Positions 12,396 through 20,032 of a stretch of 64,000 nucleotides of DNA are shown here, one piece after another. The translations under genes and the position numbers were made by a program. The stretch spans positions 790,001 to 854,000 of the forward strand of contig NZ_CP072913.1 of the NCBI RefSeq assembly GCF_017968885.1, given 5' to 3'. How positions within the stretch are numbered: the stretch's first letter is position 1; each line of letters opens with the position of its first letter. The DNA is from Pseudomonas sp. Tri1. Its GTDB lineage: Bacteria > Pseudomonadota > Gammaproteobacteria > Pseudomonadales > Pseudomonadaceae. The notes below the pieces were generated by a model. That model was given only the letters and a program-made list of their open reading frames with translations. It did not search any database and was not told where the DNA came from.

Positions 12396-13660
12396 GCCTG
12401 GCCAAATCACGGATCCGTCCCACCCTGGGCTCGGTCATCGGGCGCGGTCACCTGATCGTCGCGTTGGTGGCAATTACCATGGCCAGTGTTTCCCTGACTT
12501 TGCTAGGCGTGCTTGCGTTGCGGGTCTACGCCGATCACAACCTGCACCTGATCGCCCGCTCGATCAACTACACCGTGGAAGCGGCCGTGGTGTTCGATGA
12601 CGCGGCGGCGGCCACCGAGGCGCTAGCCTTGATTGCTTCCACCGAGGAAGTCGCCGATGCCCAGGTGTTCAATGAGCATGGCCGCCTGTTGGCGCACTGG
12701 AAACGTCCGGAAACCGGGTTATTGTCGGAACTGGAAATGCACATTGCCAAGGCGTTTTTGGAAAAGCCCATCAGTCTGCCGATCGTTCATCAAGGGCAGA
12801 ACATTGGCAGCATTCTATTGGCGGGGCATGGCGGCAGCCTGTTGCGCTTTCTGCTCAGCGGTCTGGCAGGGATCATTTTGTGCACGGCGGTGAGCGCCTG
12901 GGTGGCGTTGTACCTGGCGCGACGGCAGTTGCGGGCGATCACCGGACCGCTGCGCAGCCTGGCCGAAGTGGCCCACGCGGCACGCAGTGAGCGGGCCCTG
13001 GACCGGCGCGTGCCACCGGCTGCCATTGCCGAACTGGATAACCTGGGCAATGACTTCAACGCCCTGCTCGATGAACTGGAGTCCTGGCAGACCCATTTGC
13101 AAAGCGAGAACGAAACCCTGGCGCACCAGGCTAGCCACGACAGCCTGACCGGGTTGCCGAACCGCGCGTTTTTCGAAGGCCGATTGATCCGTGCCTTGCG
13201 CAATGCCAGCAAGCTCGACGAGCAAGTGGCTGTGCTGTATCTGGACAGCGACCGCTTCAAGGGCATCAATGATAACTTCGGCCACGCGGCCGGTGATGCG
13301 GTGCTGACGGCGGTGGCGACGCGGGTCCGGGCGCAGTTGCGTGAGGATGACCTGGTGGCGCGTCTGGGTGGCGATGAGTTCGCCGTGCTGCTGGCACCGC
13401 TGCACAACGCCGAGGACGCCGAGCTGATCGCTGAAAAAATCATCGCCAGCATGGAGATGCCGATTCAATTGCCCGGCAATGCCTCTGTCCTGACGTCCCT
13501 CAGTATCGGTATTGCCGTTTACCCTGATCATGGCGCCACTCCAGGCGCCTTGCTCAACGCCGCCGATGCGGCGATGTACCAGGCCAAACGCCTCGCCCGA
13601 GGTGGCCAACACACGACGGGATCGGAGCATTCCGTCGCGGATCTTCAAACCAGGAGCTGA
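12392..13660 (+). CDS. yfiN: YfiN (TpbB) membrane diguanylate cyclase
   Basis: This enzyme makes cyclic di-GMP from two GTP at the inner membrane and promotes biofilm or small-colony behaviour. In 422 residues I see a first membrane helix (about 21-45), a periplasmic PAS-like domain (about 46-150), a second helix (about 153-177), a HAMP linker and a GGDEF domain. The active-site GGDEF is at 326-330 and the product-inhibition site RxxD (R317, D320) lies five residues before it, so the enzyme should be active and feedback-inhibited. It sits between yfiR and yfiB as in P. aeruginosa. Confidence 0.94.
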   Translation: MSLAKSRIRPTLGSVIGRGHLIVALVAITMASVSLTLLGVLALRVYADHNLHLIARSINYTVEAAVVFDDAAAATEALALIASTEEVADAQVFNEHGRLLAHWKRPETGLLSELEMHIAKAFLEKPISLPIVHQGQNIGSILLAGHGGSLLRFLLSGLAGIILCTAVSAWVALYLARRQLRAITGPLRSLAEVAHAARSERALDRRVPPAAIAELDNLGNDFNALLDELESWQTHLQSENETLAHQASHDSLTGLPNRAFFEGRLIRALRNASKLDEQVAVLYLDSDRFKGINDNFGHAAGDAVLTAVATRVRAQLREDDLVARLGGDEFAVLLAPLHNAEDAELIAEKIIASMEMPIQLPGNASVLTSLSIGIAVYPDHGATPGALLNAADAAMYQAKRLARGGQHTTGSEHSVADLQTRS

Positions 13661-13662
13661 TC

Positions 13663-14166
13663 GTGCATCCATATCCTCAACTTTCCTTGCGGCACTTCGC
13701 CGCATTTTTGTTTATCGCCGTCCTGGCTCTGAGCGGCTGCCAGACGGCACCGCAGAAAGGGCTTACCCCGGCGCAAGTGGCCATACTCAAGCAGCAAGGG
13801 TTCGAGCTGACTGACGATGGCTGGGCCTTCGGTCTGTCGGGCAAGGTGCTGTTTGGCAGCGATGTGGAAAGTCTCAACCCGGCCAGCACCGAGATCGTCG
13901 AGCGAATTGGCAAGGCGCTGCTGGGGGCCGGGATCGAGCGGGTACGCGTCGATGGCCACACCGATGCGTCGGGCTCCCAATCCTATAACGAACAACTGTC
14001 GATGCGTCGCGCCAGCAGCGTGGGCAGGGTGCTCACAAGTGTCGGAATGCGGGAAGAGAACGTACAGCTGCGCGGTCTGGGCAGCAGCAAACCGGTCGCA
14101 TCCAATGACACGGTCGATGGGCGTACCGAAAACCGTCGTGTCGCCATCGTGGTCATCGCCGACTAG
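13663..14166 (+). CDS. yfiB: YfiB, OmpA-type outer-membrane lipoprotein activator of Yfi system
   Basis: YfiB sequesters YfiR at the outer membrane and thereby frees YfiN. The 167-residue protein starts at GTG 13663 with AGGAG upstream, has a lipobox LSGC with the lipidated cysteine at 26 (as in P. aeruginosa YfiB), and a C-terminal OmpA peptidoglycan-binding domain (VDGHTDASGSQSYNEQLSMR, ENRRVAIVV). It follows yfiN by 2 nt. Its end overlaps by 4 bp, tail to tail, the LysR gene on the other strand. Confidence 0.93.
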   Translation: MHPYPQLSLRHFAAFLFIAVLALSGCQTAPQKGLTPAQVAILKQQGFELTDDGWAFGLSGKVLFGSDVESLNPASTEIVERIGKALLGAGIERVRVDGHTDASGSQSYNEQLSMRRASSVGRVLTSVGMREENVQLRGLGSSKPVASNDTVDGRTENRRVAIVVIAD

Positions 14167-15110
14167 TCGGCGAACACCATATTCCGGCTGTCACCCATCA
14201 ACAGTGGCTGGTTCCGTTCAGTCACTTCGCGGATGTAATCCCACAATAATGTAATCCTCTTCAGCTTCCTCAAGTCCTCCCGGCAGTACATCCAGAACTG
14301 CCGGGTGACGTTGATTTCCCCCGGCAGCACCGGCAAAAGCCGTGGGTCCTGGGCGGCAAGGAAGCACGGCAGGATGGCCAGTGAACGGCCTTGCTGCGCC
14401 GCCACGAATTGCGCGATTACGCTGGTGCTACGCAGGTGAGCATTGGCGCCGGGCAGCACGTTGGCCAGGTAGAGCAGCTCGGAACTGAACGCCAGGTCAT
14501 CCACGTAGCTGATGAACGAATGCTTGCTCAGGTCCGCCGGGCGCTGGATGGGCGGGTGACTGTCCAGGTATGGCTGGGTGGCGTAGAGCTGCAGCCGGTA
14601 GTCGCACAGTTTGCAGCACACGTATGGGCCGTGCTCGGGACGTTCGAGGGCGATGACGATGTCGGCCTCGCGCTTGGAGAGGCTGATGAAGTGCGGCAGC
14701 GGCAGGATGTCCACTGAAATGGCCGGATAGGCGTCGACGAAGTGGCTCAATTGCGGGGTGATGAAGAAGCTGCCGAAGCCTTCGGTACAGCCCATGCGCA
14801 CGTGGCCGGACAGGGCGACCCCCGATCCTGAAACCTGTTCGCAGGCCATATGCAGGGTACTTTCGATCGACTCGGCGTAACCCAGCAGGCGCTGGCCTTC
14901 GGCGGTCAGGACAAAACCGTTGGTCCGGGATTTTTCGAACAGCAGCGTGCCCAATGATGTTTCCAGCGAACTGATGCGTCGCGACACCGTGGTGTAGTCG
15001 ACGGCCAGGCGCTTGGCCGCCGTGCTGGCCTTGCGGGTGCGGGCCACTTCGAGGAAAAACTTGAGGTCGTCCCAATTCAGCGACCCCAGGGAGGTGATGT
15101 TTTTTTGCAT
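14163..15110 (-). CDS. LysR-family regulator, probably of mmsAB
   Basis: The protein has an N-terminal winged helix-turn-helix ([22 protein letters not shown] at about residues 9-30) and a LysR effector domain. It is divergent from mmsA, the classic position of a LysR activator of the neighbouring operon. I place the start at ATG 15110 (315 residues) because a GTG start at 15152 adds 14 polar residues and would run through a good operator palindrome; no strong ribosome site is visible for either. Regulation of mmsA by this protein is inferred from position. It is not the AraC-type MmsR of P. aeruginosa. Confidence 0.85.
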   Translation of the reverse strand: MQKNITSLGSLNWDDLKFFLEVARTRKASTAAKRLAVDYTTVSRRISSLETSLGTLLFEKSRTNGFVLTAEGQRLLGYAESIESTLHMACEQVSGSGVALSGHVRMGCTEGFGSFFITPQLSHFVDAYPAISVDILPLPHFISLSKREADIVIALERPEHGPYVCCKLCDYRLQLYATQPYLDSHPPIQRPADLSKHSFISYVDDLAFSSELLYLANVLPGANAHLRSTSVIAQFVAAQQGRSLAILPCFLAAQDPRLLPVLPGEINVTRQFWMYCREDLRKLKRITLLWDYIREVTERNQPLLMGDSRNMVFAD

Positions 15111-15125
15111 GTTGGACCGGTTTTT

Positions 15126-15154
15126 ATGTGCGTTCTTATTAGAAGTTTGCACAT
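15126..15154. promoter_or_regulatory. Candidate LysR operator between LysR gene and mmsA
   Basis: An interrupted palindrome has outer arms ATGTGC (15126-15131) and GCACAT (15149-15154) and inner arms TTCT (15133-15136) and AGAA (15141-15144). It lies in the divergent promoter region, 15 bp before the chosen LysR start and about 95 bp before mmsA, a usual place for a LysR recognition site. Confidence 0.5.
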
Positions 15155-15248
15155 CTATACTCCAAAAACCGTCTCATCACCAAGGTGTCTATGCGCCTTG
15201 GCCTTTGCTGCACCAGCGCGCTCTATAAGAACAATCCCGGAGGCCAGC

Positions 15249-16775
15249 ATGAATGTTTCCCTTACGCCCAACGACACTGCCCTGCAAACCGTCAAACTGC
15301 TGATCGATGGCGAGTGGGTTGAATCCCGGTCCAGCGAATGGCACGACATCGTCAACCCGGCCACTCAGCAGGTGCTGGCGAAAGTCCCGTTCGCCACGAC
15401 GGCGGAAGTCGATGCCGCCATTGCTGCTGCCCAGCGTGCTTTCCAGACCTGGAAGCTGACCCCTATCGGCGCGCGGATGCGCATCATGCTCAAGCTCCAG
15501 GCGTTGATCCGCGAGCACTCCAAACGCATCGCCGTCGTACTGAGCGCCGAGCAGGGCAAGACCATCGCTGACGCCGAGGGCGATATTTTCCGGGGCTTGG
15601 AAGTGGTCGAACACGCCTGCTCCATTGGCACCCTGCAAATGGGGGAGTTTGCCGAGAACGTTGCCGGCGGCGTTGATACCTACACGTTGCGCCAGCCGAT
15701 TGGGGTGTGTGCGGGCATTACGCCGTTCAACTTCCCGGCGATGATTCCGTTGTGGATGTTCCCGATGGCCATCGCCTGCGGCAACACCTTTGTACTCAAG
15801 CCCTCGGAACAGGATCCGCTGTCGACCATGCTCTTAGTGGAGCTGGCCATCGAGGCGGGCGTGCCGGCCGGTGTGCTCAATGTGGTACATGGCGGCAAGG
15901 AAGTGGTGGATGCACTTTGCACGCACAAGGACATCAAGGCGGTTTCCTTTGTGGGCTCGACGGCTGTTGGTACCCACGTGTATGAGTTGGCGGGTCGCCA
16001 TGGCAAGCGCGTGCAATCGATGATGGGCGCCAAGAACCATGCGGTGGTGCTGCCTGACGCCAATCGCGAGCAAACCCTCAACGCCCTGGTCGGCGCCGGT
16101 TTCGGCGCGGCGGGCCAGCGTTGCATGGCCACCTCCGTGGTCGTGATGGTGGGCGCGGCCAAGCAGTGGCTGCCGGAACTCAAGGCTCTGGCACAGAAGC
16201 TCAAGGTCAACGCTGGCAGCGAACCAGGCACTGACGTTGGCCCAGTGATTTCCAAGCGGGCCAAGGCGCGGATCCTCGAGTTGATCGAGAGCGGTGTGCA
16301 GCAAGGGGCGAAGCTGGAACTCGATGGCCGTGACATCAGCGTGCAGGGCTTCGAACAGGGCAACTTCGTCGGCCCGACCCTGTTTTCCGGCGTGAAGACC
16401 GACATGCGCATCTACACCGAAGAAATCTTCGGCCCGGTGTTGGTGGTGCTGGAAGTCGACACCCTCGATCAGGCGATTGCCCTGGTCAACGCCAACCCGT
16501 TTGGCAATGGCACGGGCCTGTTCACCCAGAGCGGTGCGGCGGCACGCAAATTCCAGAGTGAAATCGACGTCGGCCAGGTGGGGATCAATATCCCGATTCC
16601 AGTGCCGGTGCCGTTTTTCAGCTTCACCGGTTCTCGCGGTTCGAAACTCGGCGACCTCGGCCCGTACGGCAAACAGGTGGTGCAGTTCTACACTCAAACC
16701 AAGACCGTCACCGCGCGCTGGTTCGATGATGACAGCGTCAATGACGGGGTGAACACCACCATCAACCTGCGTTAA
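15249..16775 (+). CDS. mmsA: Methylmalonate-semialdehyde dehydrogenase (CoA-acylating)
   Basis: MmsA oxidises methylmalonate (or malonate) semialdehyde with NAD and CoA to propionyl- or acetyl-CoA plus CO2, in valine, beta-alanine and pyrimidine catabolism. The 508-residue protein carries the ALDH blocks [30 protein letters not shown] and [13 protein letters not shown], and the catalytic cysteine in [11 protein letters not shown]. The C-terminal [20 protein letters not shown] is typical of this CoA-dependent branch. Start 15249 has GGAGG 5 nt upstream. mmsB follows after 10 nt. Confidence 0.95.
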   Translation: MNVSLTPNDTALQTVKLLIDGEWVESRSSEWHDIVNPATQQVLAKVPFATTAEVDAAIAAAQRAFQTWKLTPIGARMRIMLKLQALIREHSKRIAVVLSAEQGKTIADAEGDIFRGLEVVEHACSIGTLQMGEFAENVAGGVDTYTLRQPIGVCAGITPFNFPAMIPLWMFPMAIACGNTFVLKPSEQDPLSTMLLVELAIEAGVPAGVLNVVHGGKEVVDALCTHKDIKAVSFVGSTAVGTHVYELAGRHGKRVQSMMGAKNHAVVLPDANREQTLNALVGAGFGAAGQRCMATSVVVMVGAAKQWLPELKALAQKLKVNAGSEPGTDVGPVISKRAKARILELIESGVQQGAKLELDGRDISVQGFEQGNFVGPTLFSGVKTDMRIYTEEIFGPVLVVLEVDTLDQAIALVNANPFGNGTGLFTQSGAAARKFQSEIDVGQVGINIPIPVPVPFFSFTGSRGSKLGDLGPYGKQVVQFYTQTKTVTARWFDDDSVNDGVNTTINLR

Positions 16776-16785
16776 GGAGCCGGAC

Positions 16786-17673
16786 ATGAACATTGCCTTT
16801 ATCGGCCTCGGCAACATGGGCGCCCCCATGGCGCGCAACCTGCTCAAGGCCGGCCATTCGCTGAACCTGTTCGACTTGAACCAGACAGTATTGGCCGAGT
16901 TGGCAACATTAGGCGGCACCATCAGCGCCTCGCCGCGTGATGCGGCCCAAGGCGCGGCGCTGGTGATTACCATGTTGCCGGCCGCCGCCCACGTGCGCAG
17001 TGTCTGGCTGGGTGAAGACGGCGTGTTGGCCGGCATCGCCGCCGGTACCCCAGCGGTGGATTGCAGTACCATCGACCCGCAGACCGCCCGCGATGTCGCC
17101 GCCGCTGCCGCCAAACAGGGCGTGGCGATGGCCGACGCGCCTGTCTCGGGTGGCACCGGCGGTGCGGCGGCCGGCACGTTGACCTTCATGGTCGGCGCCA
17201 GTGCTGAGCTGTTCGCCACTTTGCAACCGGTGCTGGCGCAAATGGGCCGTAATATCGTGCGTTGCGGCGAAGTCGGCACCGGGCAAATCGCCAAGATCTG
17301 CAACAACCTGCTGCTGGGGATTTCCATGGTGGGCGTCAGCGAAGCCATGGCCCTGGGCGACGCTCTGGGGATAGACACCCAGGTGCTGGCCGGGATCATC
17401 AACAGTTCGACGGGCCGTTGCTGGAGTTCGGACACGTACAACCCATGGCCAGGCGTGATTGAAACGGCGCCTGCGTCTCGCGGTTACACCGGCGGTTTTG
17501 GTGCCGACCTGATGCTCAAGGATCTGGGCCTGGCGACCGAAGCCGCGCGGCAGGCCCATCAGCCGGTGGTGCTGGGGGCGGTGGCGCAGCAGTTGTACCA
17601 GGCGATGAGCCTGCGGGGTGAGGGCGGCAAGGATTTTTCGGCGATTGTTAACAGCTATCGCAAGCCGCAATAA
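16786..17673 (+). CDS. mmsB: 3-hydroxyisobutyrate dehydrogenase
   Basis: MmsB oxidises 3-hydroxyisobutyrate to methylmalonate semialdehyde, the substrate of MmsA, in valine breakdown. The 295-residue protein shows an N-terminal Rossmann site IAFIGLGNMGAPMARNLLKAG, the substrate motif APVSGGTGGAAAGTLTFMVG, the catalytic lysine segment GQIAKICNNLLLG, and GADLMLKDLGLA near the C-terminus. AAGGAG precedes the ATG. It ends the operon; a REP-like hairpin follows. Confidence 0.95.
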   Translation: MNIAFIGLGNMGAPMARNLLKAGHSLNLFDLNQTVLAELATLGGTISASPRDAAQGAALVITMLPAAAHVRSVWLGEDGVLAGIAAGTPAVDCSTIDPQTARDVAAAAAKQGVAMADAPVSGGTGGAAAGTLTFMVGASAELFATLQPVLAQMGRNIVRCGEVGTGQIAKICNNLLLGISMVGVSEAMALGDALGIDTQVLAGIINSSTGRCWSSDTYNPWPGVIETAPASRGYTGGFGADLMLKDLGLATEAARQAHQPVVLGAVAQQLYQAMSLRGEGGKDFSAIVNSYRKPQ

Positions 17674-17708
17674 GCGCGCAATGCGGGTCACTTAAGGCCG
17701 TTGGCAAA

Positions 17709-17755
17709 CCCGTGGTCAGGGCGCAAGCTCCCTCGCCACGGGTGTATCTTTTTCT
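17709..17755 (+). terminator. REP-like hairpin acting as terminator after mmsB
   Basis: CCCGTGG (17709-17715) pairs with CCACGGG (17736-17742), with a partly pairing GGGC/GCTCCCT interior, and is followed by a T-rich stretch (CTTTTTCT). The arm sequence with GCAAGCTCCCTCGCCAC resembles Pseudomonas REP elements. It should end the mmsAB transcript. Confidence 0.65.
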
Positions 17756-17756
17756 A

Positions 17757-17831
17757 TGGGCGCAGCAGTTCAAGGCCGCGTTGCGGGCGCTGGAAATAAG
17801 CCGGTTGGGCGAGATTGCCGCGAAGCTGTAA
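17757..17831 (+). pseudogene. Possible C-terminal remnant of a lost gene
   Basis: Read from 17757 this stretch gives a protein-like tail, WAQQFKAALRALEISRLG then EIAAKL and two stop codons. The codons are GC-rich and genome-like, while the surrounding bases are not coding and no start is available. It may be the end of an ancestral gene truncated when the cluster to the right was inserted. It could equally be chance. Confidence 0.25.
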
Positions 17832-17926
17832 TAAACGATATCTAATATGAATTTGTCCTGAGTAGTCCCGGGTTTCATATGTATGAAACGTTGTGGATGA
17901 TAACGAGTTGTTATAGTTATGGAGTC
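17832..17926 (+). promoter_or_regulatory. AT-rich leader with two operator-like palindromes before the six-gene cluster
   Basis: The region is visibly richer in A and T than its surroundings. GTTTCATA (17872-17879) and TATGAAAC (17882-17889) form a perfect 8-bp inverted repeat around TG. ATAAC (17900-17904) and GTTAT (17910-17914) form a second one with a 5-nt spacer. Both lie just upstream of a consensus-like promoter, the position of a regulator binding site. No regulator gene lies inside the cluster. Confidence 0.45.
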
Positions 17927-17955
17927 TTGACAGAAAAAAATCGTTGCACAATACT
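17927..17955 (+). promoter_or_regulatory. Sigma-70 promoter for the six-gene cluster
   Basis: A perfect -35 TTGACA (17927-17932) is followed after 17 nt by AATACT (17950-17955), a 4 of 6 match to the -10 consensus. It lies about 40 nt before the first start codon of the cluster at 17997. Confidence 0.6.
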
Positions 17956-17996
17956 CGGCGCTCAGGACGAGCAATTATTATCAAGGAGTGATAACC

Positions 17997-18959
17997 ATGC
18001 CTTCGCAGGATACGTGCGTACTTACATCTGCCGGCCTTAAAAAGTTGGCGTTGAATCAAGAGTGTCGGGACGCATTCAATAAAGACTCACTATTCTTCCG
18101 GTTATTTGAGCAAGCGGCTCAGCGCTATATTGTCGCCTCGGATCGTGACGCGCTCGCTGATAAGCTGCAATTGCTCCACGGCAAAGGCTATCGACTCGGC
18201 GTAGAGTATGTCGGCGAGGAGAACCACGATCCGCGCGTGGTCCAGGCCTTCGTCGATGAATATCTGAAGTCTATCCAGACTTTCTCCAAGGCTGGCTTAA
18301 CTCCGCAGTTAGGGTTCGATCTAAGCGCAGTCGGCATGCTCATTTCCCAGGAAACTGCCTACCGCAACGCCGCTACTATCTTGTCTGCTGCCGCAGAACA
18401 TAATATTCCCGTGATGATCAGCATGGAACATTCTTCGGCGGTCGATAAGATTCTCGAAGTGTATTCCCAGTTGGCCCCTGATCATTCCAATATTGGCCTT
18501 ACTGTCCAAGCACACTTGCATAGAACAGTTGATGATCTATCTGAAATCATTGGTTATGGCCGTAAGATCAGATTGGTCAAAGGCGTTTATAACGAAGCGC
18601 AGGAAATAGCCCTCCCACGGGGTGCGGAATTGGATGAGCGTTATTTGAAGTTGCTCGGCGAAATCCTCGAGGCCGGGATTGCGGTGAGTTGCGCGACGCA
18701 GGATCCCAATCTGATCAAGCGCATTTTTGACCAGGGTTACCATTCGCAGATCCAGGAACTGGAAATGCTTCACGGTGTTCAACCCGAGACGTTGCGCAAA
18801 GCCAAAGAAGCAGGGTTGGCGTGTCGTATCGCGGCGGTTTATGGCGACAGTTGGTATCTGCATTTTCTGCACCGGCTCGCAGAATCGCCTGAAAACGTTC
18901 TGCAAGCCCTGGCTGACTTCTACGACCCCTCCCGCATCGTCTTTGGCGCAGGTTATTAA
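17997..18959 (+). CDS. Proline-dehydrogenase-family flavoprotein with altered substrate site
   Basis: The 320-residue protein matches the monofunctional bacterial proline dehydrogenase fold: QAHLHRTVDDL (171-181), IRLVKGVYNEAQE (191-203), ATQDPNLI (233-240), ELEMLHG (254-260), and VYGDSWYLHFLHRLAESPEN (281-300). The family uses FAD to oxidise L-proline to pyrroline-5-carboxylate. Here the substrate helix, normally read as YxxRR from memory of the family, is H289-F-L-H292-R293, so one carboxylate-binding arginine and the tyrosine are histidines, and QAYL is QAHL. I therefore infer a proline-like or other amino-acid substrate rather than simple proline catabolism. There is no partner P5C dehydrogenase. 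Start ATG 17997 has AAGGAG 8 nt upstream; a GTG at 17988 overlaps that site. It is the first gene of the cluster, and its 5' half is AT-richer than neighbours. Confidence 0.8.
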   Translation: MPSQDTCVLTSAGLKKLALNQECRDAFNKDSLFFRLFEQAAQRYIVASDRDALADKLQLLHGKGYRLGVEYVGEENHDPRVVQAFVDEYLKSIQTFSKAGLTPQLGFDLSAVGMLISQETAYRNAATILSAAAEHNIPVMISMEHSSAVDKILEVYSQLAPDHSNIGLTVQAHLHRTVDDLSEIIGYGRKIRLVKGVYNEAQEIALPRGAELDERYLKLLGEILEAGIAVSCATQDPNLIKRIFDQGYHSQIQELEMLHGVQPETLRKAKEAGLACRIAAVYGDSWYLHFLHRLAESPENVLQALADFYDPSRIVFGAGY

Positions 18960-18970
18960 CGGAGCAATTT

Positions 18971-20032
18971 ATGTTTATCGATCTTAGAAGCGATACGGTA
19001 ACCAAGCCAACGGAAGGCATGCGCAAGGCGATTTACCAGGCCGAAGTGGGTGATGACTGTTTCGGTGAAGACCCGAGCGTGCGTGCGCTGGAGGAATACT
19101 GCGCCACTTACTTCCAAAAGGAAGCGGCGCTTTTTACCTCGGGCGGCACCTTGAGTAACCAGTTGGCGGTCAAGGCCATGACGAATCCGGGCGACGAAAT
19201 CTTCCTGGACGCCTCGTACCATATCAATTTCTATGAGTCCGCCTCGACATCGGCCTTTTCAGGGGTCAATTTTTCGCTGACCAACCATGACAGCGGCCTG
19301 TTCGATGTCAGTGACCTGGAAAAGCTCCATGCTTCCAAATGCCGCTGGAGCCAGAACTACGCCTTGCCACGGGTGGTGGTGATTGAAAACACCCTCGGCT
19401 GTAAAGGTGGGGCGATCTTTCCTTTGCAACAGATGAACAATGTCTTTGCTTATGCCAAGGATATCGGTGCCTATCGTTATCTCGATGGCGCACGCATCCT
19501 CCATGCGTCTATCGCCTCCGGCATCGATGTCACTTCATACACCGACAACGCTGACCTGCTGTCCATGTGCCTGTCAAAGGGCCTGGGCGCACCGATCGGG
19601 TCGATCATGGTGGGGTCGCAGGACCTGATACTGCGCGCCAAGAAATACCGCAAATGGTTCGGGGGCGATCTGCACCAGGCCGGCATGATGGCGGCTGCCG
19701 GGCTTTATGCGATGCAAAACCACGTTGAACGGTTGGTTGAGGACCATGAGCACGCGGCCTTGCTGCACCAGTTACTCAACGACATCGACGACGCCCCCGC
19801 GCGTTATAAGGGCACCAACATGGTGACCCTGGATGTTGCCTCGTTGGGGATTACCCCGGTGCAATTCGCCGGTGCTTTGCGCCAGAACGGGGTTGGGGGC
19901 TTGCCTTATAACGCCAGGGAAATGCGCTTCATGCCGCATATCAACATTAGCCGCGACGATATTCATAAAGCCGCCGGTATTATCAAGGACACCGTCCGAG
20001 CGCTCAGCCGGGCCGGGGAGACGGTCAAGTGA
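18971..20032 (+). CDS. Threonine-aldolase-like PLP enzyme (beta-eliminating lyase family)
   Basis: Threonine aldolases cleave or make beta-hydroxy-alpha-amino acids from glycine and an aldehyde using PLP. The 353-residue protein has the family opening IDLRSDTVTKPTEGM, histidine H84 at the position that stacks on the cofactor, LDGARI (171-176) and the Schiff-base lysine K203 in CLSKGLGAPIGS. The usual ENTHN motif is ENTLG (139-143), so a substrate-side histidine is leucine. This suggests a changed substrate or reaction. GGAG precedes the ATG, the gene starts 11 nt after the flavoprotein gene, and its stop overlaps the ATP-grasp start. A housekeeping LtaE role is less likely in this context. 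Confidence 0.85.
   Translation: MFIDLRSDTVTKPTEGMRKAIYQAEVGDDCFGEDPSVRALEEYCATYFQKEAALFTSGGTLSNQLAVKAMTNPGDEIFLDASYHINFYESASTSAFSGVNFSLTNHDSGLFDVSDLEKLHASKCRWSQNYALPRVVVIENTLGCKGGAIFPLQQMNNVFAYAKDIGAYRYLDGARILHASIASGIDVTSYTDNADLLSMCLSKGLGAPIGSIMVGSQDLILRAKKYRKWFGGDLHQAGMMAAAGLYAMQNHVERLVEDHEHAALLHQLLNDIDDAPARYKGTNMVTLDVASLGITPVQFAGALRQNGVGGLPYNAREMRFMPHINISRDDIHKAAGIIKDTVRALSRAGETVK

Noticed and set aside
15105..15248. 48-residue extension of MmsA
   Set aside because: It would cross the divergent promoter and operator; ATG 15249 has a good GGAGG and family-like N-terminus.
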